Assembly (NCBI GenBank): GCA_002887195.1
Contig: PJAB01001333.1
Coordinates: forward strand, 1-15,327
Direction of reading: 5' to 3'
Length of the DNA: 15,327 bases
Source of the DNA: Chrysochromulina parva
Lineage: Eukaryota > Haptophyta > Prymnesiales > Chrysochromulinaceae
A model generated the notes under the pieces. It was given only the letters and a program-made list of their open reading frames with translations. It searched no databases and was not told where the DNA came from. Position 1 is the first letter of the stretch. Every line of letters begins with the position of its first letter. This document shows positions 1-7,638 of this stretch, piece after piece. The position numbers and the translations under genes were made by a program.

Positions 1-1
1 T

Positions 2-154
2 GAGGCCTATGAGGGGCTCAGCACGCTGCCGCTGCTTGAGCAGCGCACATGGGGTGTGCTCCTGCGTGGCAACTTCTCATACGCTTGCCAAGATATCTCG
101 ATGGGCGTTGAGGAAGCGCCGTCGGTGCTGTTCGTAACGAGTGACACGCGATAG
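2..154 (+). CDS. 3' end of an unidentified protein (partial, 50 codons)
   Basis: Frame 2 is open from the window edge to a TAG at 152-154 and gives 50 residues, including the stretch LLEQRTWGVLLRGNFSYAC. Third codon positions are mostly G or C, as in the clear genes of this window, and the other forward frame at the edge has immediate stops. This fits the last exon or C-terminus of a gene that begins to the left. I recognise no family. It points toward the GT32 gene, so the two would be convergent with about 180 bases between their stops. It could equally be a chance open frame, given the short length. Confidence 0.42.
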   Translation, partial: EAYEGLSTLPLLEQRTWGVLLRGNFSYACQDISMGVEEAPSVLFVTSDTR

Positions 155-198
155 GAATTACATTGAATCTAGCGCCACGATTAAACGTGTGAAGACGC

Positions 199-294
199 GA
201 CGGGACCGTGACGTGGCTTGTGGGATCGAGATCGAGACGCTACACGGCTTTTAATATTTTATATTAAAGGCCCTCGCTTAGCGGCGGTCCCGTC
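199..294. repeat. Nested inverted repeats in a convergent gap
   Basis: Two levels of perfect complementarity lie between the possible upstream gene and the GT32 gene. The outer arms are GACGGGACCG (199-208) and CGGTCCCGTC (285-294). Inside, an AT-rich hairpin has arms TTTAATAT (250-257) and ATATTAAA (261-268) around a TTT loop. Its stem extends outward by GG(C)/(G)CC pairs and one wobble pair to about 246-272. Such a hairpin could mark 3' ends on both strands or be a relic of a small inverted-repeat element. No target-site duplication was identified. Confidence 0.6.
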
Positions 295-331
295 TCCGCT
301 GCGAACGTCAAAGTGTCGTCTCTGAGAGGTG

Positions 332-1345
332 TCAGGCTCCGTAGATCCCACACCGGCCGCCGGGCCTCGCCCAGCATGCACTCGCCACGGTCTCAACGCA
401 TCGGCGCACGACCGGATCTGTCCGCGATATGTCAGCCTCGCCGCTGGCGTTGACGAGCGGCGCCACGCGCTCCCAGAGCCTCTCGAGATGCCTGTGGTTC
501 ATAATGTCGTGCAGCCTCCAAGGATGGCGGAACTGTGATAAGTGCACCGCGGCTGCCCGCGCAATATGTGCGTCGTAGCCCTCTCGCGTCCTATATCGCG
601 GCAGCGGCCCTAGCGGGGCGGCGGCGTGGACGAGCGTGGGGTGGGCGGCGGCGAGGGCCGTCGTCTGGTTGCACACGCCAAAATCCCAATTATCAGCCGA
701 GTACGCCCTGAAACTATCGTGCCACCGGCGCAGGAACTCGGCGCCTCGTGAAGCGAGGATGACGCCGCCGCTGAGCTGCCGAGTCGCCTCGTTCCACCCG
801 AAAACAGCACTGGGTGTGCAGCACCGCCAAGGGTCGAGCGACCCGAGCGCGTAAACGTCGAGGTCCAGGTACATCCCGCCCTCAGGGAGGAGCAGCTCGA
901 ACTTGAGCACGTCAAGCAGGGCGTTGGCGCATCGGCGCTGGCGATCCGACGCATAGCGGTCGGAAGGATCGACTTTGCTCTTGATGCGGTGGCCGTGGAT
1001 GGACAGTGGCACCCGAATCTGGACACACGTGGCGAGCTTGCACGCACACACCCACTCTGGTGCATCGTTGGGCTCGACATCGTAGTGGATGAAGTGGCGC
1101 TGCGGCTTCAGCGCGTAGCGCACGCTCAGGATGGCAAAGAGCTTCGCGAACATGAGTTTGCCGCCGCCGAGCCACAGGTGGTGAACGTACTTTGGGACCG
1201 CGCTCTGCTCGCAGGTTGAAGTCTGCTCGCAGGTTGGTGCTGCGGGTATTACCTCAACGGGCGCAGGTCGGCGTTCGGCAAACTCGAACGGATTCGACGA
1301 TTCCGGCGTGGCGGCACGCTGGCGACGCCGGCGACGGCGGACCAT
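332..1345 (-). CDS. GT32-type glycosyltransferase (DXD sugar-binding domain)
   Basis: This 337-residue protein starts at the first in-frame ATG (1345); the open frame extends slightly further but only with non-ATG codons, to a stop at 1391-1393. PKYVHHLWLGG (51-61) matches the opening strand of the Gly_transf_sug/OCH1-like fold. KFELLLPEGGMYLDLDVYAL (149-167) contains the DXD metal and nucleotide-sugar binding motif (D161, D163). A later LSGGVILASRG stretch and a tryptophan-rich acceptor-side region also fit the family. Members usually transfer a hexose to glycans or lipids in the Golgi or ER, using a nucleotide sugar and Mn2+. Oddly, the N-terminus is a run of arginines with no signal anchor, so an upstream exon may be missing or the protein may be atypical. 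An 18-bp duplication (TCTGCTCGCAGGTTG at 1204-1218 and 1222-1236) encodes a repeated CEQ. Donor and acceptor cannot be inferred. Confidence 0.83.
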   Translation of the reverse strand: MVRRRRRRQRAATPESSNPFEFAERRPAPVEVIPAAPTCEQTSTCEQSAVPKYVHHLWLGGGKLMFAKLFAILSVRYALKPQRHFIHYDVEPNDAPEWVCACKLATCVQIRVPLSIHGHRIKSKVDPSDRYASDRQRRCANALLDVLKFELLLPEGGMYLDLDVYALGSLDPWRCCTPSAVFGWNEATRQLSGGVILASRGAEFLRRWHDSFRAYSADNWDFGVCNQTTALAAAHPTLVHAAAPLGPLPRYRTREGYDAHIARAAAVHLSQFRHPWRLHDIMNHRHLERLWERVAPLVNASGEADISRTDPVVRRCVETVASACWARPGGRCGIYGA

Positions 1346-1389
1346 TCTCCATTGCAAAACCGAGCGCAGATTTGCGAAATCTCTCCCCC

Positions 1390-1450
1390 GTCAAGTTAGT
1401 CAAGTTTGAAGTCAAGTCAAGTTTAGTCTAGTATAGTCTAGTCTATACTA
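1390..1450. repeat. Degenerate GTCAA pentamer and TAGTC repeat tract
   Basis: About 60 bases just upstream of the GT32 start consist of diverged GTCAA/GTTTA/GTCTA pentamers, ending in TAGTCTAGTCTATACTA. The tract lies between the ShK gene stop and the GT32 start, so it falls in the presumed promoter or 5' leader of the glycosyltransferase. The same GTCAA pentamer recurs at 2404-2440, upstream of the ShK start. Confidence 0.75.
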
Positions 1451-1554
1451 TTGTATCATTCTACACCCGCAGGGTCGGACCCTCCGTCGTCGGTGCGCGC
1501 GTGTGCAATGCGGTATCTGCGAGACTCACCTCCCTGGCGTGCCAGCCACATGCC

Positions 1555-2328
1555 TCAGAGCTCGTCCTTGGACTCGAGCGCCGTGCAGATGCCGCACGAG
1601 GCGGGGCACACGCGGAGCATGAAGGCGGGCTCATCGTAGCACTTCTTAGCAAAGGCCCACGCCCGGCAGCCCTCGTGATGGTCGGTGCACGTGGGCTTGC
1701 ACACGCCGCAGCTCTCCGGGCACTGCTTCATCACCGCGAGCGGATTCTCGGCGCATTGGCCTGAGTCGGCCCAGATGTGGCACTGGGTCGTGTTGAAGTC
1801 TGAGCACGGTGCCGTCTTGATCTTCTCCTCTGAGGGCTCAGGGCACACGCCGCACGACTTGGGGCAGTGCTTGTAGAGGTAAGTGGGATTCTTGAAGCAC
1901 TCACCGTTGGCGGTCCAGCCCGGGCAGTCGGTGTGCATGTCGACGCACGTCGAACGGCACACCTCGCAAGACTTCGGGCAGTATTTCGTCATGAACTCCG
2001 GATTGTCATTACACGCGTTGCTCCTAGCCCAGCTCTCGCACTGGAACTTTCTGTCGGTGCACTCAGTGGCAGAGCAGATGCCGCACGAGATCGGGCACTC
2101 CTTGAGCATGTGAACCGGGTTGTTCTCACACTCGCCGGCCTGTGCCCACGCCACGCAACTCTTCTCCGTCTCTTCGCAGTCAAGCGTGCAAGTGTTGCAC
2201 GAGAGCGGGCAGATGGCGGCGAGGCCCTCGTTGGTGGCGCACTCACCCGCACGCGCCCAATTGGCACAGCTGTCCGACTTGTCGTTGCAGACCCCCGAGA
2301 GCACAAGCGTGTGCACGAAAACGAGCAT
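1555..2328 (-). CDS. Six-ShK-domain secretory protein with C-terminal KDEL
   Basis: This 257-residue protein starts at the only suitable ATG; upstream in-frame codons reach a stop at 2410-2412 without another ATG. A short hydrophobic leader (1-13) is followed by six ShK domains, each with all six cysteines: C14-C47, C51-C85, C90-C124, C128-C162, C175-C210 and C214-C248. Most follow the plan CxD...C..WA..GEC..NP...CP.SCG.C. The protein ends SKDEL, the canonical ER-retrieval signal, so leader plus KDEL predict a soluble ER-lumenal protein. ShK domains are three-disulphide folds that often accompany prolyl 4-hydroxylases and other secreted enzymes. No enzyme domain is present here, so a scaffold, substrate-binding or redox-chaperone role is possible but unproven. 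It is transcribed away from DRC2 and upstream of GT32 on the same strand. Sequence similarity to ShK peptides does not make it a toxin. The leader is short, so its function is the least certain point. Confidence 0.9.
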   Translation of the reverse strand: MLVFVHTLVLSGVCNDKSDSCANWARAGECATNEGLAAICPLSCNTCTLDCEETEKSCVAWAQAGECENNPVHMLKECPISCGICSATECTDRKFQCESWARSNACNDNPEFMTKYCPKSCEVCRSTCVDMHTDCPGWTANGECFKNPTYLYKHCPKSCGVCPEPSEEKIKTAPCSDFNTTQCHIWADSGQCAENPLAVMKQCPESCGVCKPTCTDHHEGCRAWAFAKKCYDEPAFMLRVCPASCGICTALESKDEL

Positions 2329-2332
2329 GCTC

Positions 2333-2356
2333 TCGCTCGCTCGCTCGCTCGCTCGC
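2333..2356. repeat. (TCGC)6 microsatellite
   Basis: Six perfect TCGC tetramers, read as GCGA on the coding strand, end a few bases before the ShK gene ATG and so lie in its 5' leader. Length change here would alter leader length without touching the protein. Confidence 0.95.
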
Positions 2357-2403
2357 CGAGTTATCGGTCGCGGGCCGCGACACTCAGAGCCGTTGCCACG
2401 TAA

Positions 2404-2440
2404 GTCAAGTCAAGCCAAGACAAGTCAAGTCAAGTCAAGT
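2404..2440. repeat. GTCAA pentamer microsatellite
   Basis: Roughly seven GTCAA-type pentamers, two of them diverged (GCCAA, GACAA), lie about 75 bases upstream of the ShK start. It is the same unit as the degenerate tract upstream of GT32. Confidence 0.9.
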
Positions 2441-2661
2441 GGAGGAATCCAACCTGTCGTGCGTCGTAATTGTGTGTGCGTGCGTGCGTGCGTGGCTGCC
2501 TCCTTTGCATGTCACCACCCCACCTTGTTGGAGTTTTACCTTGATTGTTCACGCCATCAACACGGCTCCTGCCCAGTCTACCGGCTGTCTCTTGCGCTCG
2601 GGCGACTAACGTGCGTCTGCTCTCGTGACCGTGCCATTGGCCGCGTAGAGCCGTCGGCACC

Positions 2662-4233
2662 ATGGCGAAGATCAAGAAACAGATGAAAGGAGGCTCCAAG
2701 GTGGTGGGGAAGAAAGGAAAGACGCTGGAGTCGGACCAGGAGCGGCAGCTGCGGTTTGAGATTGAGCGGATGAAAGCGGAGGAGGAGGCGCGTGCGAAGG
2801 AGGCTGCTCGTAAGAATGAGCTCAAGAATCGGCAGGATTCGGAGAAGAAACACGCGAATGTCAACCGGCTCAAGATCCTCACCCAGTGGCGCAAGCTGAT
2901 GCGGCTCGTCAAGGTTGAGGACCTTCGCAAAGAGATTGAGATCATCTCGCAGCAGCACGAGCGTGAGGTTGACCGCAAGGATGCGATCATTCAGGTGCTC
3001 GACCGGGACCTCGAAGAGTCAGAGGATCAGTACCAAATGGCACTGCGCGCACATCTCGTTATGGTCGATCGGCTCATCGACATGCACAATGCGCGGCTAC
3101 GCAACATCGAGTACGACTTTGAGAAGGACCTGCAGGAGCTCGTGGACGAGTTTGGCGCCGAGCGCGCCGAGATGAATGCATCGCACGCGCGGCACAAGAA
3201 GGAGATGCTCGACATCCTCGCACAGATGGAGATGGATTTTACCGAGGAGGAGGGCGACGCGCGCGCCGAGTTTGAGTCAACGCGCGAGGAGATCAAGAAT
3301 CGCAACTCGGAGGAGTACAACATCCTTCGGTTCACGCTCGAGGGGCTCATCGAGGAGCTCGAGCGCCACTTCGACTCGGCGCACCAGAACTACATGGCGA
3401 CTACTGAGGTGCGCACGCAGGACTTCAAGACGCTCACGCGTAACGATCAGAAATCCGCACGAACCATCGAGCAGCAGATGCGTCGGTTGCAGCGGCTGCA
3501 AGACCAGATTGCTCACTGGAAGCAGAAGCTCGCAACCAACGCTAGGAAGTGCGAGGAGCGCAACAAGGCGATGAAGGCGGAGAAGGATGCCATATTTGGC
3601 CACTTCCAGGAGCTCAAGGGTCGCATGAACAAGTTCCGCGAGCGCGAGGCTGCGCGGCTGCAAGAGCTCTCGATCAACTCGAATGCCGCCATCAGCACGC
3701 TCACCGAGCGCAAAAAGGTGGCGGAGCGCATCCTGAGCCACGCCGAGCTCTGCCGATATCTCGAGACGGAGCGCGAGAAGGTGCTCCCCTTCTACGCCTC
3801 CTCCGTTGAGGACGAGGAGAAGGCATCCTTCGACGCCGACAAGGTGCGCTCCTCGCTACAGTCCGCCGCCGCTACCAAAGATGGTCAGCCTGTCGAGGAG
3901 TGGAACTGCCTCGACAACTTCTTCAAGCGGTACAACAAGGTGCTGCTCGATGTGCTGGCCATCGAACGCGAGAGGGCGCGACTGCGCAGCGAGAATGGCG
4001 ACCTGCGCTCCATCCTCAAGCAGTATCTCGATGGTATCTCGGTCAACGAGGACGTGATCAACAACCCCAACCCGCTGCTGGTCGTCAACCACAAGACCAA
4101 CATTGTGATGCCCGCGGCGCACCAGCGACCGCCGCCCAACACAACCGTCGAGGGCATGCACGCGGTGCGCTCCAATCCGCTCACCGATGGGCGTAATCAG
4201 CTGCATCGGGGGCGTCAAGGTGCCTCCATCTGA
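2662..4233 (+). CDS. DRC2: Dynein regulatory complex subunit 2 (CCDC65/DRC2)
   Basis: This is an intronless gene of 523 residues with a strong start context (CACCATGG). DRC2 is a coiled-coil subunit of the nexin-dynein regulatory complex. With DRC1 and DRC4 it forms the base plate that fixes the complex to the axonemal doublet and coordinates dynein arms in motile cilia and flagella. After a lysine-rich start (1-20) the protein is almost wholly heptad-like coiled coil to about residue 370. Family signatures follow in order: NRLKILTQWRKLM (68-80), DQYQMALRAHL (122-132), EKVLPFY (372-378), NFFKRYNKV (419-427) and LKQYLDGISV (452-461). Length is close to the animal protein (roughly 480-500 residues); the extra part is a polar C-terminal tail after residue 475. 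It implies a flagellated life stage. It is divergently arranged with the ShK gene, and nothing suggests functional linkage. Confidence 0.97.
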   Translation: MAKIKKQMKGGSKVVGKKGKTLESDQERQLRFEIERMKAEEEARAKEAARKNELKNRQDSEKKHANVNRLKILTQWRKLMRLVKVEDLRKEIEIISQQHEREVDRKDAIIQVLDRDLEESEDQYQMALRAHLVMVDRLIDMHNARLRNIEYDFEKDLQELVDEFGAERAEMNASHARHKKEMLDILAQMEMDFTEEEGDARAEFESTREEIKNRNSEEYNILRFTLEGLIEELERHFDSAHQNYMATTEVRTQDFKTLTRNDQKSARTIEQQMRRLQRLQDQIAHWKQKLATNARKCEERNKAMKAEKDAIFGHFQELKGRMNKFREREAARLQELSINSNAAISTLTERKKVAERILSHAELCRYLETEREKVLPFYASSVEDEEKASFDADKVRSSLQSAAATKDGQPVEEWNCLDNFFKRYNKVLLDVLAIERERARLRSENGDLRSILKQYLDGISVNEDVINNPNPLLVVNHKTNIVMPAAHQRPPPNTTVEGMHAVRSNPLTDGRNQLHRGRQGASI

Positions 4234-4620
4234 CACACTCATGAAGCATGATTAACTAATGTGTTCCAAAAAAGGTTAATTGTCGTCTGATTAGTGTGGT
4301 GCCCATGCATGCGAGGCTCTCAAATGTTGTGCGTTCTTACGTGTCGTGATAGCAGATTATCAGGAAAAATAATGCAGTAACGCGGGGAACCGGGTAGCTC
4401 GACGGGCTCGACGCCCGTGCTCGAGCACGAGCTGCCGTGGTCGCAGCGAGACGCGCTCCCGTCGCGGTCGACCGGACGACGCGTCACTCTCTACAACTGT
4501 CTCGCCAGAGACACTCCGCGAGAGACTGAGTCTCCGTACTAGCCTCGACTACCAATAGCTACGATATGTTGCATGTGAGGCTCACCTCAATGTATCCTAA
4601 TTCCTAAAACATTGGCTTAG

Positions 4621-4819
4621 CACTGAGTTCAAAATCACGTCGGTGGGGAATAGAGCATATAGAGGTGTCGTGAATGCTGAATCCCGAGAACGAGAATACG
4701 CTCCCCCTACCGCCTACCCCTTTGGGTGAATCCATGGGTGAATCACTGAGTTCAAAATCAGGTGGTGGGGATAGTGTGTGAATCCAGAAAGAATACCTCC
4801 CCCTACCCCTTTGGGTGAA
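4621..4819. repeat. Imperfect tandem duplication in the non-coding interval
   Basis: Unit 1 (4621-4730) and unit 2 (4744-4819) both start with an identical 17-mer, CACTGAGTTCAAAATCA, and both end with CTCCCCCTACC...CCCCTTTGGGTGAA. In between they share GGTGGGGA(A)TAG, GTGAAT and AGAATAC. Unit 2 is shorter by about 30 bases through internal deletions. The arrangement fits an old segmental duplication or the remains of a non-autonomous element. No terminal inverted repeats or coding remnants are visible. Confidence 0.8.
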
Positions 4820-5051
4820 ATAGAATAATAAGTTTGCAGTTCTTCTAGTTAGCTCGCACACGTGCGAAGATGCGATGCCTCTTGCGTCATGCATATGATT
4901 ATATGAATAGGTCCCGTATCTCCTATCTCCGACTCCGTCGTGAGCGTGCAGCGTCGCTCCGGAGCGGTCGACCGCCGGGCGCCGGACGATGCATCGTTTC
5001 TTGACGATTGAAAGCATTCAGATTCGCACGATTTACGGACGAGCGTGAATT

Positions 5052-5118
5052 GTGTCGGGACGAGACACGAGTCGTCTCGGCTCTCGCGGACGCGCCGCGC
5101 CCGAGCGGCCGAGAGCCG
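5052..5118. other. GC-rich patch with potential stem-loops
   Basis: Several complementary arms lie close together: CGAGAC...GTCTCG (starting near 5061) around a seven-base loop, and CGGCTCTCG (5078-5086) with CGAGAGCCG (5110-5118) around 23 bases of very GC-rich sequence. It stands inside AT-richer DNA. It may fold as RNA if transcribed, but GC-rich sequence forms such stems easily, so this is only a structural note. Confidence 0.4.
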
Positions 5119-5395
5119 CGCACCGCGTCCGATCGTTGTGCCATTGCGATATGCTGCGATTGCCTACGAATGCCGATTGCGATTCGACAATTTCACACAC
5201 ACAGTAACGAAGAGCATGGTAAAGAGTAACGCCGTGCCCCGCTACCGTGAACACGTTACATGCGCACATATTAAGTCGAAATAGGCTCGGCACGAAATGT
5301 TGATTCGCGGGCCGCCAGCCCGAGTAAAAGTGGACATCTAGGCAGCCTTCGCTTCTCCGCGAGCTGCACTTATTCTACAAGCGGCGACTGGAGCC

Positions 5396-7294
5396 TCACT
5401 TGGCCGCCGCCACCGCACTGTCAAAGGCCGCCCGTGCCGCGGTCGCCTTCTCGCGCTTCTGCTTCGCGTGGTTCCTCGCCTTGGCCGCCGTCGCCGCCGT
5501 CGCCTTCGCAACACGCTTCGCCTCGGCGAAAGCCGCAGCGCCTGCGCCAGGCGTGGCCGCGGCGCTCGAAGGCGGCGCAGCCGGCACGGGAGCAGCGGCT
5601 CCCTCCGCGGCCTTGGCCGCCATCGCGGCCTTCTCCGCGGCCTTGCGTGGCGGAGGGGCCACCTTCGGCAGCGCCCAAGTGTCGCGAAGAGTGACGACGC
5701 GATTGAGCGAGAGTGCTCCCGGAGCACTCGCGGCGTCGACACAGAAGTAGCCGGCGCGCTCGAATTGAAGCCGCGTACCCGGCTCCGCATCCGCCACGTA
5801 CGACTCGACCGCGCAACCTTCGAGCACGCTGAGTGACTCAGGGTTGACATCCGACAAGAACTCGCGCCCGCCGGATCCCGGGTCTGGCACCTTGAACAGA
5901 CGATCGTACAGATTCACCTTGGCGCGGCTCGAGTGCGGCTCGCTCAGCCAGTGGATGATGCCCTTGACCTTGCGCCCCGCACCCTGGCGCGTGTCGGGCT
6001 CGTGCGTGCATCGCAGCTCGACCACGTTGCCGTCGGCGTCCTTGATCACCTCGTCGCATCTGATAACGTACCCGTAGCGCAACCGGACCTCGCCGCCGGG
6101 GGTCAGCCGCTGGTAGCCGGGCGGCGGGGCCTCCTCAAAATCGGTGCGCTCGATGAGCAGCGTGCGTGTGAACGGGATCGCGCGCCGCCCGAGCTCCGGC
6201 AGCTTGGGATGCATCGGTGCGTCGAGAATGTCGACCTGGCCCTCGGGCCAGGAGGTGACCACCACACGCAGCGGCTCGAGCACCGCCATCGCGCGCGGCG
6301 CGGAGCTGTCCAGGCACTCGCGCGCGCAGTCCTCAAGCACTGAGTAGTCGATGTTGTTGTCCGCCTTGGACACGCCCGTGCGCTCGACGAAGAGGCGCAT
6401 CGCCTCGGGCGGCACGCCGCGCCGGCGCAGCCCACGAATGGTTGGCATGCGAGGATCGTCCCACCCTGCCAGAGTGTCATCAGCGGTCATCAGCGGTCAT
6501 CAGCGGTCATCAGCGGCGGTCATCAGGGGCAATCAGAGGCCCTCAGCGCACCTGCCACGTGGCCTTCATTGACGAGCTGGAGGAGCTTGCGCTTCGAGAC
6601 GACGCAGTACTGCAGGTTGAGGCGCGAGAACTCGATCTGGCGCGGGCGCGCAGGCAGCTGGTCCGCCAGATGGTCCATCAGCCAGTCGTACAGGGGCCGG
6701 TGATCCTCAAACTCGAGGGTGCACAGCGAGTGCGTAATGCTCTCAAGCGCGTCGGTCAGCGGGTGTGCGTAGTCATACATGGGATAGACCTTCCACTGGG
6801 TGCCCGTGCGCGGGTGCTCCGAGTTGCGCTTGATCCGGTACGCCGGCGGGTCGCGCATGTTGATGTTGGGCGAGCTCATATCAATCTTGAGGCGGAGGAC
6901 CATCTCGCCATCGGGTACCTCGCCCTTCGTCATCTTGTCGAAGAGCGCGAGGTTCTCCTCGACGGAGCGCTCGCGGTAGGGCGAGTCGCGCCCGGGCTGC
7001 GTGAGCGAGCCGCGGTACTCACGCATCTCCTCCGCGGTCAGCGAGTCGACGTACGCCTTGCCACGCTTGATCAGCAACACCGCCATCTCGTGGAAGCGCC
7101 CAAAGTAGTCGGACGCGTGCGTGAGCCGCTCGGGCACCTTCCAGTCGAAGCCGAGCCAGCGGACATCCTGCTGTATCGCATCGATGTACTCCTGCTCCTC
7201 CTTGTCCGGGTTCGTATCGTCGAAGCGCATGTACGTCACGCCGCCAAATGCTTCGCCCAGCCCGAAGTTGACGCAGATGCTTTTGGCGTGGCCA

Positions 7295-7329
<35 letters not shown>

Positions 7330-7638
7330 CGTCACGATCTGGCTGTGCTTGCCCGATGCGAGGTCCTGCTCCATGATCTTTTTCAGAAAGTTGGCGCGCT
7401 CCATGCCCGTGTCGGCAAGCTCCGAAGCGTCGGCCGCCTCGGGAGCGGCGGCGGTGGCTGCCGGCTGCTGCATCAAAAGACCCCTACCAGCGCGGCGGCT
7501 ACTGCTGCTGCCGCTGCCGCTGCCAGCGACGGTAGCCAACCTGGCAGCGGAGCCGCGCAGCAGCGGAGGCGGTTGGTGCAAGGACGAGCGTGCCCGCGCG
7601 AGGAAGGCAAGCATCGCTAAAAATCGACTCCTGGACAT
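5396..7638 (-). CDS. GlnRS (QARS/glnS-like): Glutaminyl-tRNA synthetase, two exons, targeting-like N-terminus and Ala/Lys-rich tail
   Basis: Joined from 7638-6552 and 6465-5396 (718 residues), this class I enzyme charges tRNA-Gln with glutamine using ATP. The catalytic core carries the HIGH motif (114-117, within [15 protein letters not shown]) and the KMSKS-equivalent VVSKRK (346-351). [17 protein letters not shown] (from 363) spans the splice junction, followed by the beta-barrel anticodon-binding region ending RDTWALPK near 630. The core aligns with bacterial-length GlnRS and lacks the extra N-terminal tRNA-binding domain of animal cytosolic QARS. Residues 1-78 form a basic, Arg/Ser/Ala-rich, hydrophobic extension typical of an organelle-targeting peptide. 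Residues 631-718 are an Ala/Lys/Arg-rich tail. In-frame ATGs lie at residues 1, 9, 56 and 79, plus one upstream at 7710, so the start is not certain. Splicing is needed: reading through the 86-base intron gives an early stop. It shares a divergent promoter with the CTL gene. Confidence 0.97.
6466..6551 (-). other. GlnRS intron (86 bases) containing tandem decamers
   Basis: The donor reads GTGGCAG|GTGCGC and the acceptor CTGGCAG|GGTGG. Joining them restores V-A-G-W-D-D-P, the invariant GlnRS sequence, as a phase 1 intron. Four perfect head-to-tail copies of CGCTGATGAC (6476-6515 on the plus strand as GTCATCAGCG) and a diverged fifth fill more than half of it. Each copy carries CTGAT, which matches the CTRAY branch-point consensus; six CTGAT occur in total. 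Confidence 0.95.

Larger units (their letters stand above)
2329..2661. promoter_or_regulatory. Divergent promoter region between the ShK gene and DRC2
   Basis: The 333 bases separate the ATG of the ShK gene (minus) from the ATG of DRC2 (plus), so both 5' ends and promoters must lie here unless there are distant leader exons. No TATA box stands out. The region holds three microsatellites: (TCGC)6 at 2333-2356 directly before the ShK start, a GTCAA pentamer tract at 2404-2440, and GTGC/GTGT repeats around 2472-2492. The DRC2 start has a strong context (CACCATGG). Confidence 0.6.
4234..5395. other. Long non-coding interval between DRC2 and GlnRS 3' ends
   Basis: About 1.16 kb without a convincing gene; the two flanking genes converge on it. 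It alternates AT-richer DNA (around 4240-4380, 4560-4930, 5150-5300) with GC-rich patches (about 4390-4540 and 4935-5150). It holds a 12-bp palindrome GTGCTCGAGCAC (4417-4428), the imperfect duplication at 4621-4819, hairpin arms near 5052-5118, and a small hairpin CGGGC-CGCCA-GCCCG (5308-5322) in the presumed GlnRS 3' UTR. Short open frames here lack codon bias and family resemblance. Confidence 0.7.

Noticed and set aside
1555..2328. ShK protein as a secreted toxin
   Set aside because: It has six domains and a KDEL tail, which point to an ER-resident protein; nothing specific to a channel-blocking peptide is evident.
1867..2403. Plus-strand frame of 178 codons over the ShK gene
   Set aside because: The minus strand encodes six regular cysteine-spaced domains, which decides the coding strand.
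4402..4428. T-arm-like ACGGG-CTCGACG-CCCGT suggesting a tRNA
   Set aside because: The loop is not TTCRANN, and no matching acceptor, D or anticodon arms lie upstream.
6476..6515. CRISPR-like array
   Set aside because: The 10-bp units are directly adjacent without spacers; this is a simple tandem repeat in an intron.
6466..6551. Box C/D snoRNA in the GlnRS intron (TGATGA and CTGA motifs)
   Set aside because: The boxes are overlapping products of the decamer repeat, with no box C near the 5' end and no spaced guide regions or terminal stem.
6442..7620. A 392-codon open frame on the plus strand
   Set aside because: It lies fully antisense to GlnRS, whose motifs and splice junction are unmistakable; GC-rich codons on one strand often leave the opposite strand open.
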